A stretch of 64,000 nucleotides of DNA, from positions 165,771 through 229,770 of the forward strand of contig NZ_JHUV01000009.1 in assembly GCF_000619805.1 (NCBI RefSeq), read 5' to 3'. The notes beneath the pieces are model-generated. The model was given only the letters and a program-made list of their open reading frames with translations. It was not told the origin of the DNA and did no database searches. Source of the DNA: Sulfurihydrogenibium subterraneum DSM 15120. GTDB taxonomy: Bacteria > Aquificota > Aquificia > Aquificales > Hydrogenothermaceae. Shown piece by piece: positions 57,126 to 64,000 of this stretch. The number at the start of each line of letters is the position of its first letter. Positions within the stretch are counted from its first letter, which is position 1. Made by a program: the position numbers and the translations under genes.

Positions 57126-58716
57126 CTTTCTCTCCAGCTGGTTTAATTCCATCTTTTACAAGCTTATACACAATACTGTCAACCACTGCTTGCCAAGACG
57201 CTTCTATAATGTTATCAGAAACTCCCACAGTTCCCCATTTTTTACTTTTATCTCTACTTTCTATAAGTACTCTTATTTTTGCAGCTGTTCCGCCACTTTC
57301 GTTAACTATTCTCACTTTGTAATCTATTAACTCAACTTCTGCCAATGAAGGATAGACAGCTGTCAAAGCCTTTTTTAATGCTTTGTCTAATGCATTAACA
57401 GGACCATAACCTAAAGATGCTGTATGCTCATAGTGGTTTTCTATTTTTATTCTTACGGTTGCTTCTGATATAGGGCTTTTGTCTGTGTATCTTCTTGCTA
57501 TTAAAACTCTGTAGGCATCCAAATCAAAGTATTTTGGTAATGTTCCGAGATGTTTTCTTATAAGAAGTTCTAAAGACGCTTCTGCAGCTTCAAAGTGATA
57601 ACCTTGGTTTTCTAACTCCTTTATTTCTTGGACAAGTTTTGTGAGTCTTTCGTCTTTTTCATCTATTTCTATTCCTATCTCTTTTGCTTTGTATATGATA
57701 TTACTTTTTCCTGCTAAATCAGAGACTAATACTTTTCTTCTGTTGCCTACTTCTTCTGGCAAGATGTGTTCATAACTTCTTGGATTTCTTAAAACTGCTG
57801 ATGCGTGTACTCCACCTTTATGGGCAAATGCACTATCTCCAACGTAAGGCATATTTTTAGGAACAGGCATGTTAATTATGTCTGAAACAAAGTTAGATAT
57901 TTCTTTTAACCTTTTTATGTTTTCTCTTGGGACAGTTTCGTATCCAAGCTTTAAAGATAGATTAGGAATTATAGAACAAAGGTTAGCGTTTCCACATCTT
58001 TCTCCTATACCGTTTATAGTTCCGTGTACTTGGACTGCTCCATTTAAAACGGCTACAATAGAGTTCCATACAGCTGTATCTGAGTCGTTATGAGCGTGTA
58101 TGCCAAGTTTTGCAGTAATACCAGCTTCTTTTACAGATTTAAACGCTCTTTCAATATCTGTAGGAAGACTTCCTCCGTTAGTATCACACAGAATTAAAAA
58201 ATCAGCTCCTGCCTGCTGAGCAACTTTTAAAACTTCTAAAGCGTAGTTAGGATTCTCTTTAAATCCGTCAAAAAAGTGTTCTGCGTCAAATATTACTTCA
58301 TCTACGTACTTTTTCAAGTAAGAGATAGAATCGTATATCATCTCAAGATTTTTTTCTAAGGTTGTTTTTAAAGCTTCAGTTACGTGTAAATCCCAAGATT
58401 TACCAAATATTGTTATTACTGGTGTTTCTGCTTTTATTAAGTCTTGAATTTGTGGGTCTTCTTCAACTTTTAAGGAAGATCTTCTTGTAGAACCAAAGGC
58501 TGTTATTTTTGTGTTTTTTAAATTTAACTTTTTTACCTCTTTAAAAAAAGTCATATCTTTTGGGTTTGAGCCTGGCCAACCACCTTCTATGTAATGAACG
58601 CCAAAGTCTGCTAATTTCTCTGCAATTCTAAGTTTGTCTTCTACAGAAACACTTACACCTTCCGCTTGAGTCCCGTCTCTTAGCGTTGTATCGTATATTA
58701 ATACTTGTTTTTCCAT
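57115..58716 (-). CDS. cimA: (R)-citramalate synthase
   Basis: This 533-residue enzyme condenses pyruvate and acetyl-CoA to citramalate, opening the threonine-independent route to isoleucine. The DRE-TIM barrel motif is [14 protein letters not shown], followed by [13 protein letters not shown] and [12 protein letters not shown]; the C-terminal regulatory LeuA-dimer domain (about 390-520) includes [17 protein letters not shown]-like strands. The GWPGSNP region and length favour CimA over LeuA. It is 1 base after hisF and overlaps the SPOUT gene. Confidence 0.94.
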   Translation of the reverse strand: MEKQVLIYDTTLRDGTQAEGVSVSVEDKLRIAEKLADFGVHYIEGGWPGSNPKDMTFFKEVKKLNLKNTKITAFGSTRRSSLKVEEDPQIQDLIKAETPVITIFGKSWDLHVTEALKTTLEKNLEMIYDSISYLKKYVDEVIFDAEHFFDGFKENPNYALEVLKVAQQAGADFLILCDTNGGSLPTDIERAFKSVKEAGITAKLGIHAHNDSDTAVWNSIVAVLNGAVQVHGTINGIGERCGNANLCSIIPNLSLKLGYETVPRENIKRLKEISNFVSDIINMPVPKNMPYVGDSAFAHKGGVHASAVLRNPRSYEHILPEEVGNRRKVLVSDLAGKSNIIYKAKEIGIEIDEKDERLTKLVQEIKELENQGYHFEAAEASLELLIRKHLGTLPKYFDLDAYRVLIARRYTDKSPISEATVRIKIENHYEHTASLGYGPVNALDKALKKALTAVYPSLAEVELIDYKVRIVNESGGTAAKIRVLIESRDKSKKWGTVGVSDNIIEASWQAVVDSIVYKLVKDGIKPAGEKDDA

Positions 58717-58717
58717 A

Positions 58718-59476
58718 TTAAATCCTCACGTTTACGTTTTTTTCTTTTAAAAACTGTTTTAACTCTTTTATACCTACTTCTTTAAAATGAAACAAAGAAG
58801 CTGCTAAAGCTGCATCTGCTTTTCCTTCTTCAAACACTTCATAAAAATGTTCTTTTTTCCCTGCTCCTCCTGATGCTATAACAGGAATTTTAACAGCTTC
58901 AGATACTGCTTTTGTAAGTTCTACATCGTATCCAGATTTTGTACCATCTTTATCCATAGATGTAAGAAGTATCTCTCCTGCTCCTAAGTCTTCTACAGCT
59001 TTTGCCCACTGGACTGCATCTATTCCTGTTGGCGTTCTACCACCGTTTATGTAAACTTCCCATTTATTTTCATCTATCTTTTTTGCATCTATAGCTACAA
59101 CTATTGTAGATGAACCAAATCTAACTGCTGCACTTTCTACCAAAGATGGATTTTTTACAGCTGCTGTATTTATAGATACTTTATCTGCTCCGTTTTCAAG
59201 AAGTTTTCTTATATCTTCTAAAGACCTTACACCACCACCTACAGTCAGTGGCATAAAAACAGTTTCTGCCGTCTTTTTAACAACATCTAATATAATATCT
59301 CTATCTTCTGCAGAAGCCGTAATATCAAGAAAAACTATCTCATCAGCACCTTCTTTATCGTATGCAGCTGCTATCTCAACAGGGTCTCCCGCATCTATCA
59401 GATTTACAAAGTTAACACCTTTTACAACTCTACCTTTATTAACATCTAAACAAGGTATAATGCGTTTTGCTAACAA
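58718..59476 (-). CDS. hisF: Imidazole glycerol phosphate synthase, cyclase subunit
   Basis: This 252-residue TIM barrel makes the imidazole ring and AICAR with His[19 protein letters not shown] carries the first catalytic Asp, VVAIDAKKI the second, and LTVGGGVRS and [10 protein letters not shown] are phosphate loops. The start is TTG 59476, preceded by AAGGAG. hisH and the rest of the pathway lie elsewhere. Confidence 0.97.
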   Translation of the reverse strand: MLAKRIIPCLDVNKGRVVKGVNFVNLIDAGDPVEIAAAYDKEGADEIVFLDITASAEDRDIILDVVKKTAETVFMPLTVGGGVRSLEDIRKLLENGADKVSINTAAVKNPSLVESAAVRFGSSTIVVAIDAKKIDENKWEVYINGGRTPTGIDAVQWAKAVEDLGAGEILLTSMDKDGTKSGYDVELTKAVSEAVKIPVIASGGAGKKEHFYEVFEEGKADAALAASLFHFKEVGIKELKQFLKEKNVNVRI

Positions 59477-59510
59477 TCTGACTCCTTAAAAATTTTTTAA
59501 GATTAATATT

Positions 59511-59870
59511 TTAAGGCAGATTTTCAATCTCTTCAACGTTTAGTGATTTTAAATAATCTCTGTAAGAAGAATTTACTTGAATTCCCTCAGCTTTTAACAT
59601 CTGGGAAAATTTTTGAAACATTTTATCTCCATGTTTATCGACATCAAAGAGGATGATACACTTATCGAAATTATTTAGAATATTTTCTACAACATCGTAA
59701 TACTTTTTGCCTTGAAGGACAATTATGTTATTAATTCCATAGCTTGACAACTTTGTTAAGTCTCTTTTTCCTTCTACGAGTACACAGGTGTGTTTGTTTT
59801 GAGATTCTTCTTTTAATTTTAACTTCCAATCTTCAAATGAAGAAAAATTACTACTCACCTTTAATTCCAA
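59511..59870 (-). CDS. Small stand-alone TOPRIM-domain protein
   Basis: The protein, up to 119 residues, carries the TOPRIM core: CVLVEGKRDLTKLSSYG with the catalytic Glu and CIILFDVDKHGDKM with the DxD pair. Such small proteins are related to ribonuclease M5 and primase folds and may act on RNA or DNA. The start may be TTG 59870 or GTG 59858; both overlap the upstream pseudo-receiver gene. Substrate and role are unknown. Confidence 0.72.
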   Translation of the reverse strand: MELKVSSNFSSFEDWKLKLKEESQNKHTCVLVEGKRDLTKLSSYGINNIIVLQGKKYYDVVENILNNFDKCIILFDVDKHGDKMFQKFSQMLKAEGIQVNSSYRDYLKSLNVEEIENLP

Positions 59871-60327
59871 ATAACCTTTTTATAAGCTTAAGGATTTTCA
59901 TAAATAAAGATTTATCTTTCTTAGCTTCGTGGAGTATCTGTTTTACAACTTCTTCACCTTTTGCGTCCTTCAAGGATGCGGTTAAAATAAGAAAAACTTC
60001 AAGTGGATTAAAAGGTATTTCAAACACTTCTGTGGCTCCCATTCCTTTGTAATACTCAACATCTTCTTTTGTAATATTTTCTCCAAGTATTATAAAAGGA
60101 ATATCTTTTAAACTTTCATCTCTTTTAAGTATAGATAACAGTTGAAGTGAAGGCAGGTTATCTACTTTGGGAGATGCTATTATTCCGTGGATATCTTTGT
60201 TTGTAGTTATGTAATTTTTTGCATCTTCTAAACTTTCAACCATTATAACTTCTGATTGACTTAAAGATGCTACTTCATTTAAAATTTCGTATGAATTTTT
60301 ATCTTTCCCTATGTAGAGGATTTTCAT
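59851..60327 (-). CDS. Pseudo-receiver (CheY-like) protein lacking the phospho-acceptor
   Basis: The 158 residues fold-match a response-regulator receiver: KILYIGKDKNSYEILNEVA, then a strand HGIIASPKVDNLPS where the phospho-Asp should be but Ala51/Ser52 stand instead, IPFIILGEN, and FEIPFNPLEV where the conserved Lys is Ile. A basic helical tail (about 122-158) follows. It probably cannot be phosphorylated and works as a binding module. It overlaps the TOPRIM gene by about 20 bases. Confidence 0.75.
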   Translation of the reverse strand: MKILYIGKDKNSYEILNEVASLSQSEVIMVESLEDAKNYITTNKDIHGIIASPKVDNLPSLQLLSILKRDESLKDIPFIILGENITKEDVEYYKGMGATEVFEIPFNPLEVFLILTASLKDAKGEEVVKQILHEAKKDKSLFMKILKLIKRLFGIKGE

Positions 60328-60339
60328 CTTATCTCCCCT

Positions 60340-61167
60340 TTAAACAAAAGTTATCTCAGGCATATTGGGTATAAAACCTTTTTCGTAAGCTTCTTTTAAA
60401 AATAGCTCTATCGCTTTTTTTCCTTTTTCTCCGTAATCTACGGTTAAATTATTTACGTACATTCCTATAAATTTATCTGCTTTGTTTTTATCCATTCCTC
60501 TTGCATACTTCAATGCATACTCTACCGCTTCATCTCTGTGGGTAAGAGAGTATTTAATACTCTCTTTTAATATTTCGGAAATTTTTTTCATAGTATTAAT
60601 ACCTAAATCTTTTCTAATGACGTTTCCGCCTAAAGGTAATGGTAAACCTCCTGTTTTTTCATACCACCACTTACCAAGGTCTACAATACAAACTAAACCT
60701 TCATCTTTGTATGTTAACTGTCCTTCGTGTATTATAAGCCCTGCATCTACGTTTCCAGACTTTACTTCTTCTATTATTTTATCAAAAGGGATTACAATGT
60801 AATCTATATTTGGCTCAAAGAGTTTTAAGGCTAAAAATGCAGAGGTTAAAGTTCCAGGCACTGCTATTTTCTTGTTTTTTAACTCTTTTGGGTCAAAAGA
60901 TTCTCTTGCAACAACCATAGGTCCGTAATTATCTCCCATACTGGCTCCACTTGATAAAAGGGCGTACTTATCAGCTACGTAGGGAAATGCATGAATAGAT
61001 ATAGCGCTTACTTCGTATGTTCCTTTAAGGGCTTCTTTGTTAAGAGTTTCTATATCAGAGAGTATATCTACAAATTCATATCCTTTTGTATCTATCTTTT
61101 TTTGGTTAATAGCGTAAAACATAAATGCATCGTCTGAGTCTGGACTATGGGCAACTCTAATAATCAC
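60340..61167 (-). CDS. mqnD: 1,4-dihydroxy-6-naphthoate synthase
   Basis: The 275-residue enzyme acts in the futalosine pathway to menaquinone, converting cyclic dehypoxanthine futalosine to 1,4-dihydroxy-6-naphthoate. AHSPDSDDAFMFYAI near the N-terminus, SAISIHAFPYV, and LIIHEGQLTY with the catalytic His are family features. The start is GTG 61167 after AGGAGG. Other mqn genes are not in the window. Confidence 0.93.
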   Translation of the reverse strand: MIIRVAHSPDSDDAFMFYAINQKKIDTKGYEFVDILSDIETLNKEALKGTYEVSAISIHAFPYVADKYALLSSGASMGDNYGPMVVARESFDPKELKNKKIAVPGTLTSAFLALKLFEPNIDYIVIPFDKIIEEVKSGNVDAGLIIHEGQLTYKDEGLVCIVDLGKWWYEKTGGLPLPLGGNVIRKDLGINTMKKISEILKESIKYSLTHRDEAVEYALKYARGMDKNKADKFIGMYVNNLTVDYGEKGKKAIELFLKEAYEKGFIPNMPEITFV

Positions 61168-61186
61168 TTTAATTTTCCTCCTATTT

Positions 61187-62548
61187 TTAATCTCCGCATA
61201 CTTCTATTATACTTTCTTTTAGTGAATTTAAAAAGTAATTTAACTCATCTTCTTTTATTGAAAGAGGTGGCATTATAACCATAACGTCTCCAAGTGGTCT
61301 AACCCATATGCCTCTTTTAAGCATTGCTTTTGCAACTTTAAATCCAGTTCTATCTCCATATGGGTAAGGTTGTTTTGTTTTTTTATCTTTAATTAGCTCA
61401 ACTCCTGCCATTAAGCCGTAGTTTCTAACGTCTATAACGTGGTTTAGTTGTAAAAATTCAGGTAATCTTTTTTCTAAAATATCAATGTTTTTTCTAACAT
61501 TTTCAAGGGTTTTTTCTTCTTCAAAAAGGTCTATGTTTGCAAGGGCAACATTACACGCTACAGGATTTCCTGTGTAAGTGTGTCCGTGGTAAAAGTGTTT
61601 TGCTTCTCCAAAATCCCCTAAAAACGCTTCAAATATCTCATCTGTTGTTAAGGTTGCTGCTAAAGGTAAATAACCTCCTGTTATTCCTTTACCTAAAGCC
61701 ATTATGTCTGGATTTACATTCTCTTTTATACAGGCAAACATCTCTCCAGTCCTTCCAAAGCCAGTAGCAACTTCGTCCACTATCATTAATACGTTATATT
61801 CTCTACATATTCTTTCTACTTCTTTCAAGTATCCTTTTGGAAATGGAAGTATTCCAGCAGCTCCTTGCACACTTGCTTCTAAAACAAAACCAGCTATCGT
61901 TTGATGGTGCTCAAAAACAAACTCTTCTACTTCTTCAATGAGTTTTTTTGTTGTTTCATACTCAAGAGCTTTTTCTCTTCCCGCTATCTCTACAGCTTTT
62001 AAGTAAGGTGATGGAAGTTTATAAACGTCAAATAAAAGAGGTTTATACTTTTCATGAAATATATTTATTCCTCCTACACTTACACTTCCTATAGTGTCTC
62101 CGTGGTAGGCTTGACTTAAAGTTATAAACTTAGTTTTTTCTTTATAGCCTTTGTTATGCCAGTAGTGGTAAGCTATCTTTATAGCAATTTCCATGGCCTC
62201 TGACCCATCTTCGCTATAAAAGACTTTATTTAAACTTTTTGGAGTTATCTCTACAAGTTTTTTTGCAAGTATTATAGCTGGAACGTTAGAAGCTCCTAAG
62301 GTCGTAAAGTGGGATATCTTACTGACTTGGTCGCAGATTGCTTTGTTTAACTTTGGATGGTTATGACCGTGAACATTGCACCACAAAGATGCTACTCCGT
62401 CTAAGTACTTATTACCAAATATATCGTATATATAATTCCCTTCTCCTCTTTCAACTATAACATTTTCTTCTTCTCTGTAAACTTTCATCTGGGTAAAAGG
62501 ATGCCAGAAATGCTCTTTATCCCATTTGATTAAATCATTGTTTTCCAT
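61187..62548 (-). CDS. bioA: Adenosylmethionine-8-amino-7-oxononanoate aminotransferase
   Basis: The 453-residue PLP enzyme makes 7,8-diaminopelargonate in biotin synthesis. HFWHPFTQMKVY is the BioA-type N-terminus, GSEAMEIAIKIAYHYW and YHGDTIGSVSVGG are substrate and PLP regions, IVDEVATGFGRTG carries the PLP Asp, and ALGKGITGGYLPLAAT the Schiff-base Lys. The length is standard. It is separated from mqnD by 19 bases. Confidence 0.95.
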   Translation of the reverse strand: MENNDLIKWDKEHFWHPFTQMKVYREEENVIVERGEGNYIYDIFGNKYLDGVASLWCNVHGHNHPKLNKAICDQVSKISHFTTLGASNVPAIILAKKLVEITPKSLNKVFYSEDGSEAMEIAIKIAYHYWHNKGYKEKTKFITLSQAYHGDTIGSVSVGGINIFHEKYKPLLFDVYKLPSPYLKAVEIAGREKALEYETTKKLIEEVEEFVFEHHQTIAGFVLEASVQGAAGILPFPKGYLKEVERICREYNVLMIVDEVATGFGRTGEMFACIKENVNPDIMALGKGITGGYLPLAATLTTDEIFEAFLGDFGEAKHFYHGHTYTGNPVACNVALANIDLFEEEKTLENVRKNIDILEKRLPEFLQLNHVIDVRNYGLMAGVELIKDKKTKQPYPYGDRTGFKVAKAMLKRGIWVRPLGDVMVIMPPLSIKEDELNYFLNSLKESIIEVCGD

Positions 62549-62559
62549 ATACTTTTACC

Positions 62560-63942
62560 TCACCAAGCCCTTACGGCAAAGCTTTTTCCTATTATGTCTG
62601 TTTTATAAAACTCTATAAACTTTTTACTAACGAGGTTGGCTTTTTCTAAGGCTGATACTCCTTCATCATCAAAAGCTTCTATAAACTTTTCTGAGTTGAA
62701 AAATACTTTATATGGAATATCTCTACTTACAACAGGAGTTCCTACTTCTACAAGTTCAAACAATCTTTCTACGTCTTCGTTGTACATTCTTATACAACCG
62801 TGACTAACTTTCATTCCTATTCCGTACTCCTTATTTGTTCCATGCATTAAAAATGAAGTACTCCCAAGTCTCATTGCCCTTGTTCCAAGTGGGTTGTCAG
62901 GTCCTGGAGGAAAAACGGGTGGTAAATCAGGTTGTTCTTTTCTTATACTTTCTGGCGGATACCAAGCAGGATTTTCTCTTTTTTGTGATATTTTAAAATC
63001 TCCTACTGGAGATTGTGCCTCATCCGCACCTATCCCTATTGGAAATGTTATTACATAACTTTTCCCTTCTATCATAATTGGATAGTAAAGTCTTTTTTCA
63101 TTAATATTAATATATATTGTTTCGTAAGAGAAGTTTTTAATTGGTAGTATTCTTCTAAATGGTACGATTATTATTTGATTTTTTCTTATGTCAAATGGGT
63201 CTAAAAATGGGTTTGCATTTTTAAGTTCATAGTACCCAAGGTCTAACTTTTTTGAGATTTCAAGTAAGGTTTGGTCTTTTTCTGAGACGTATATAGACAG
63301 TTTTCTTATTATGGGAATTTGAGGGTCAAGCTCAAATATGTTTTGACCTAATATAAAACTTACATTTTTATAGTTTATAACTTTTGAATCTTCTCCAAAA
63401 AGTACAAATCTGTTGCTTTTTACAAGTCTTTTAATTTTCTCTTTTTTTGACTCTTTTCCTGTTATTATAGCCTCTATTACTTTTGCTGGGTCTTCTACAG
63501 ATTCTAACTTTGGATTTTCTTTTGTGTTTAAACCTAATTTATTCAGTATATACTCTTGACCTTCTTGATGTTTTCTTTCAATAAATATTGTCATAGCTAT
63601 CTGATATATTCTATAAAGAGAGTAATCATCTAATCTATTGTCTTGAAGCTGCTGTATAAACTTGTACATTAAATCTTCTTCTCGGGCTTTGTATATAGAA
63701 GATGCTAAGATTAAGTTTAGAATAGTATAATTTTGGTCGTTTACCTCGTTTTTAATTAAGGTGTCTTGAACGAGATTTATTGCATTTGTGTAAAGTCCAT
63801 CGTTGTAAAGTTTTAAAGACTTTAATATTACATCTTCTACACTTTTTGTCTGTACTTTTTGTTTTGCTACCTTAAATAAATCTTCTGTTGCGTACAAAGG
63901 TAAATTAATTAAAAAAAATAAAAGTACAAATCTTACCATCAT
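62560..63942 (-). CDS. L,D-transpeptidase (YkuD) with LysM-like and helical N-terminal regions
   Basis: The 460-residue exported enzyme has a signal peptide (about 1-19), a helical repeat region (about 30-160), a LysM-like segment (about 240-275, EISKKLDLGYYELKNANP), and the catalytic YkuD domain (about 280-410) with HGTNKEYGIGMKVSHGCIRM, Cys383 being the nucleophile. It forms 3-3 cross-links or attaches proteins to peptidoglycan. ATG 63942 or 63939 is possible. The remaining bases to 64000 show nothing definable. Confidence 0.9.
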   Translation of the reverse strand: MMVRFVLLFFLINLPLYATEDLFKVAKQKVQTKSVEDVILKSLKLYNDGLYTNAINLVQDTLIKNEVNDQNYTILNLILASSIYKAREEDLMYKFIQQLQDNRLDDYSLYRIYQIAMTIFIERKHQEGQEYILNKLGLNTKENPKLESVEDPAKVIEAIITGKESKKEKIKRLVKSNRFVLFGEDSKVINYKNVSFILGQNIFELDPQIPIIRKLSIYVSEKDQTLLEISKKLDLGYYELKNANPFLDPFDIRKNQIIIVPFRRILPIKNFSYETIYININEKRLYYPIMIEGKSYVITFPIGIGADEAQSPVGDFKISQKRENPAWYPPESIRKEQPDLPPVFPPGPDNPLGTRAMRLGSTSFLMHGTNKEYGIGMKVSHGCIRMYNEDVERLFELVEVGTPVVSRDIPYKVFFNSEKFIEAFDDEGVSALEKANLVSKKFIEFYKTDIIGKSFAVRAW

Positions 63943-64000
63943 TTTTCCGAAAAAACCTCTGTTTAAATGTTAAGAATAAATGATTATACCATAAACTCAT

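Noticed and set aside
59744-60052. Plus-strand open frame of about 100 codons opposite the TOPRIM/receiver genes
   Set aside because: It is antisense to two genes with clear domain patterns and has no ribosome site or family resemblance.

Overview
The window is AT-rich, densely packed bacterial chromosome with almost no intergenic space. The gene content points to a thermophilic, chemolithoautotrophic member of the Aquificota, most likely Hydrogenothermaceae (Sulfurihydrogenibium-like). The reasons are a citryl-CoA lyase-type citrate synthase homologue and an AcnB-type aconitase (reductive TCA cycle), a free-standing biotin-carboxylase subunit, the futalosine menaquinone enzyme MqnD, a paired aldolase/FBPase for gluconeogenesis, split transketolase halves, and frequent TTG start codons. 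The genus is inferred from gene content and base composition; no database was searched.

Layout. 1-9842 (+): tail of a universal stress protein, TPR protein, lipoprotein, split transketolase, trpF, CDP-alcohol phosphatidyltransferase, recN, uvrA. 9887-19729 (-): one long run ileS-HU/IHF-hemE-smpB-pyrG-acs-hslU-RAM protein. 19793-21432: divergent hup, argB, then tRNA-Lys and tRNA-Glu back to back with gpmA. 21433-24351 (+): gpmA-tpiA-secG-MgtC/DUF4010. 24326-29624 (-): DUF72-bioD-fabD-mgtE-era-truA. 29665-30300 (+): MarC. 30292-33663 (-): 2-oxoacid dehydrogenase E2-E1beta-E1alpha preceded by a deleted wrbA remnant. 33813-36383 (+): acnB. 36484-40363 (-): ndk, DUF4149 protein, then a five-gene signalling module (HAMP membrane protein, roadblock-like scaffold, roadblock/LC7, DUF4388, Ras-like GTPase). 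40447-44635 (+): aldolase, nucleotidyltransferase-like protein, fbp, crcB, DUF190, DUF429-like. 44615-45343 (-): DUF218 protein. 45408-55469 (+): lysC, biotin carboxylase subunit, eno, ftsB-like, gph, ccl, NtrY-like kinase, LonC-like protease. 55470-63942 (-): mraY, SPOUT methyltransferase, cimA, hisF, TOPRIM protein, pseudo-receiver, mqnD, bioA, L,D-transpeptidase.

How the genes work together. Several blocks serve central carbon flow in an autotroph. AcnB, the citryl-CoA lyase and the biotin carboxylase subunit fit the reductive TCA cycle. Enolase, GpmA, TpiA, the aldolase, Fbp and the transketolase halves carry fixed carbon up to sugars. LysC, CimA, ArgB, TrpF and HisF draw off amino-acid precursors. 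The remainder is ordinary replication, repair, envelope and translation housekeeping. I see no prophage, insertion sequence, CRISPR array or defence island.

The strongest candidate for something little described is the GTPase/roadblock/DUF4388/HAMP cassette at 36484-39428. It resembles a minimal polarity or conservon-type switch that has lost its kinase. Next come the in-frame-deleted wrbA remnant coupled to the dehydrogenase operon, the overlapping pseudo-receiver/TOPRIM pair, and a Lon-like protease whose P-loop lysine is replaced.
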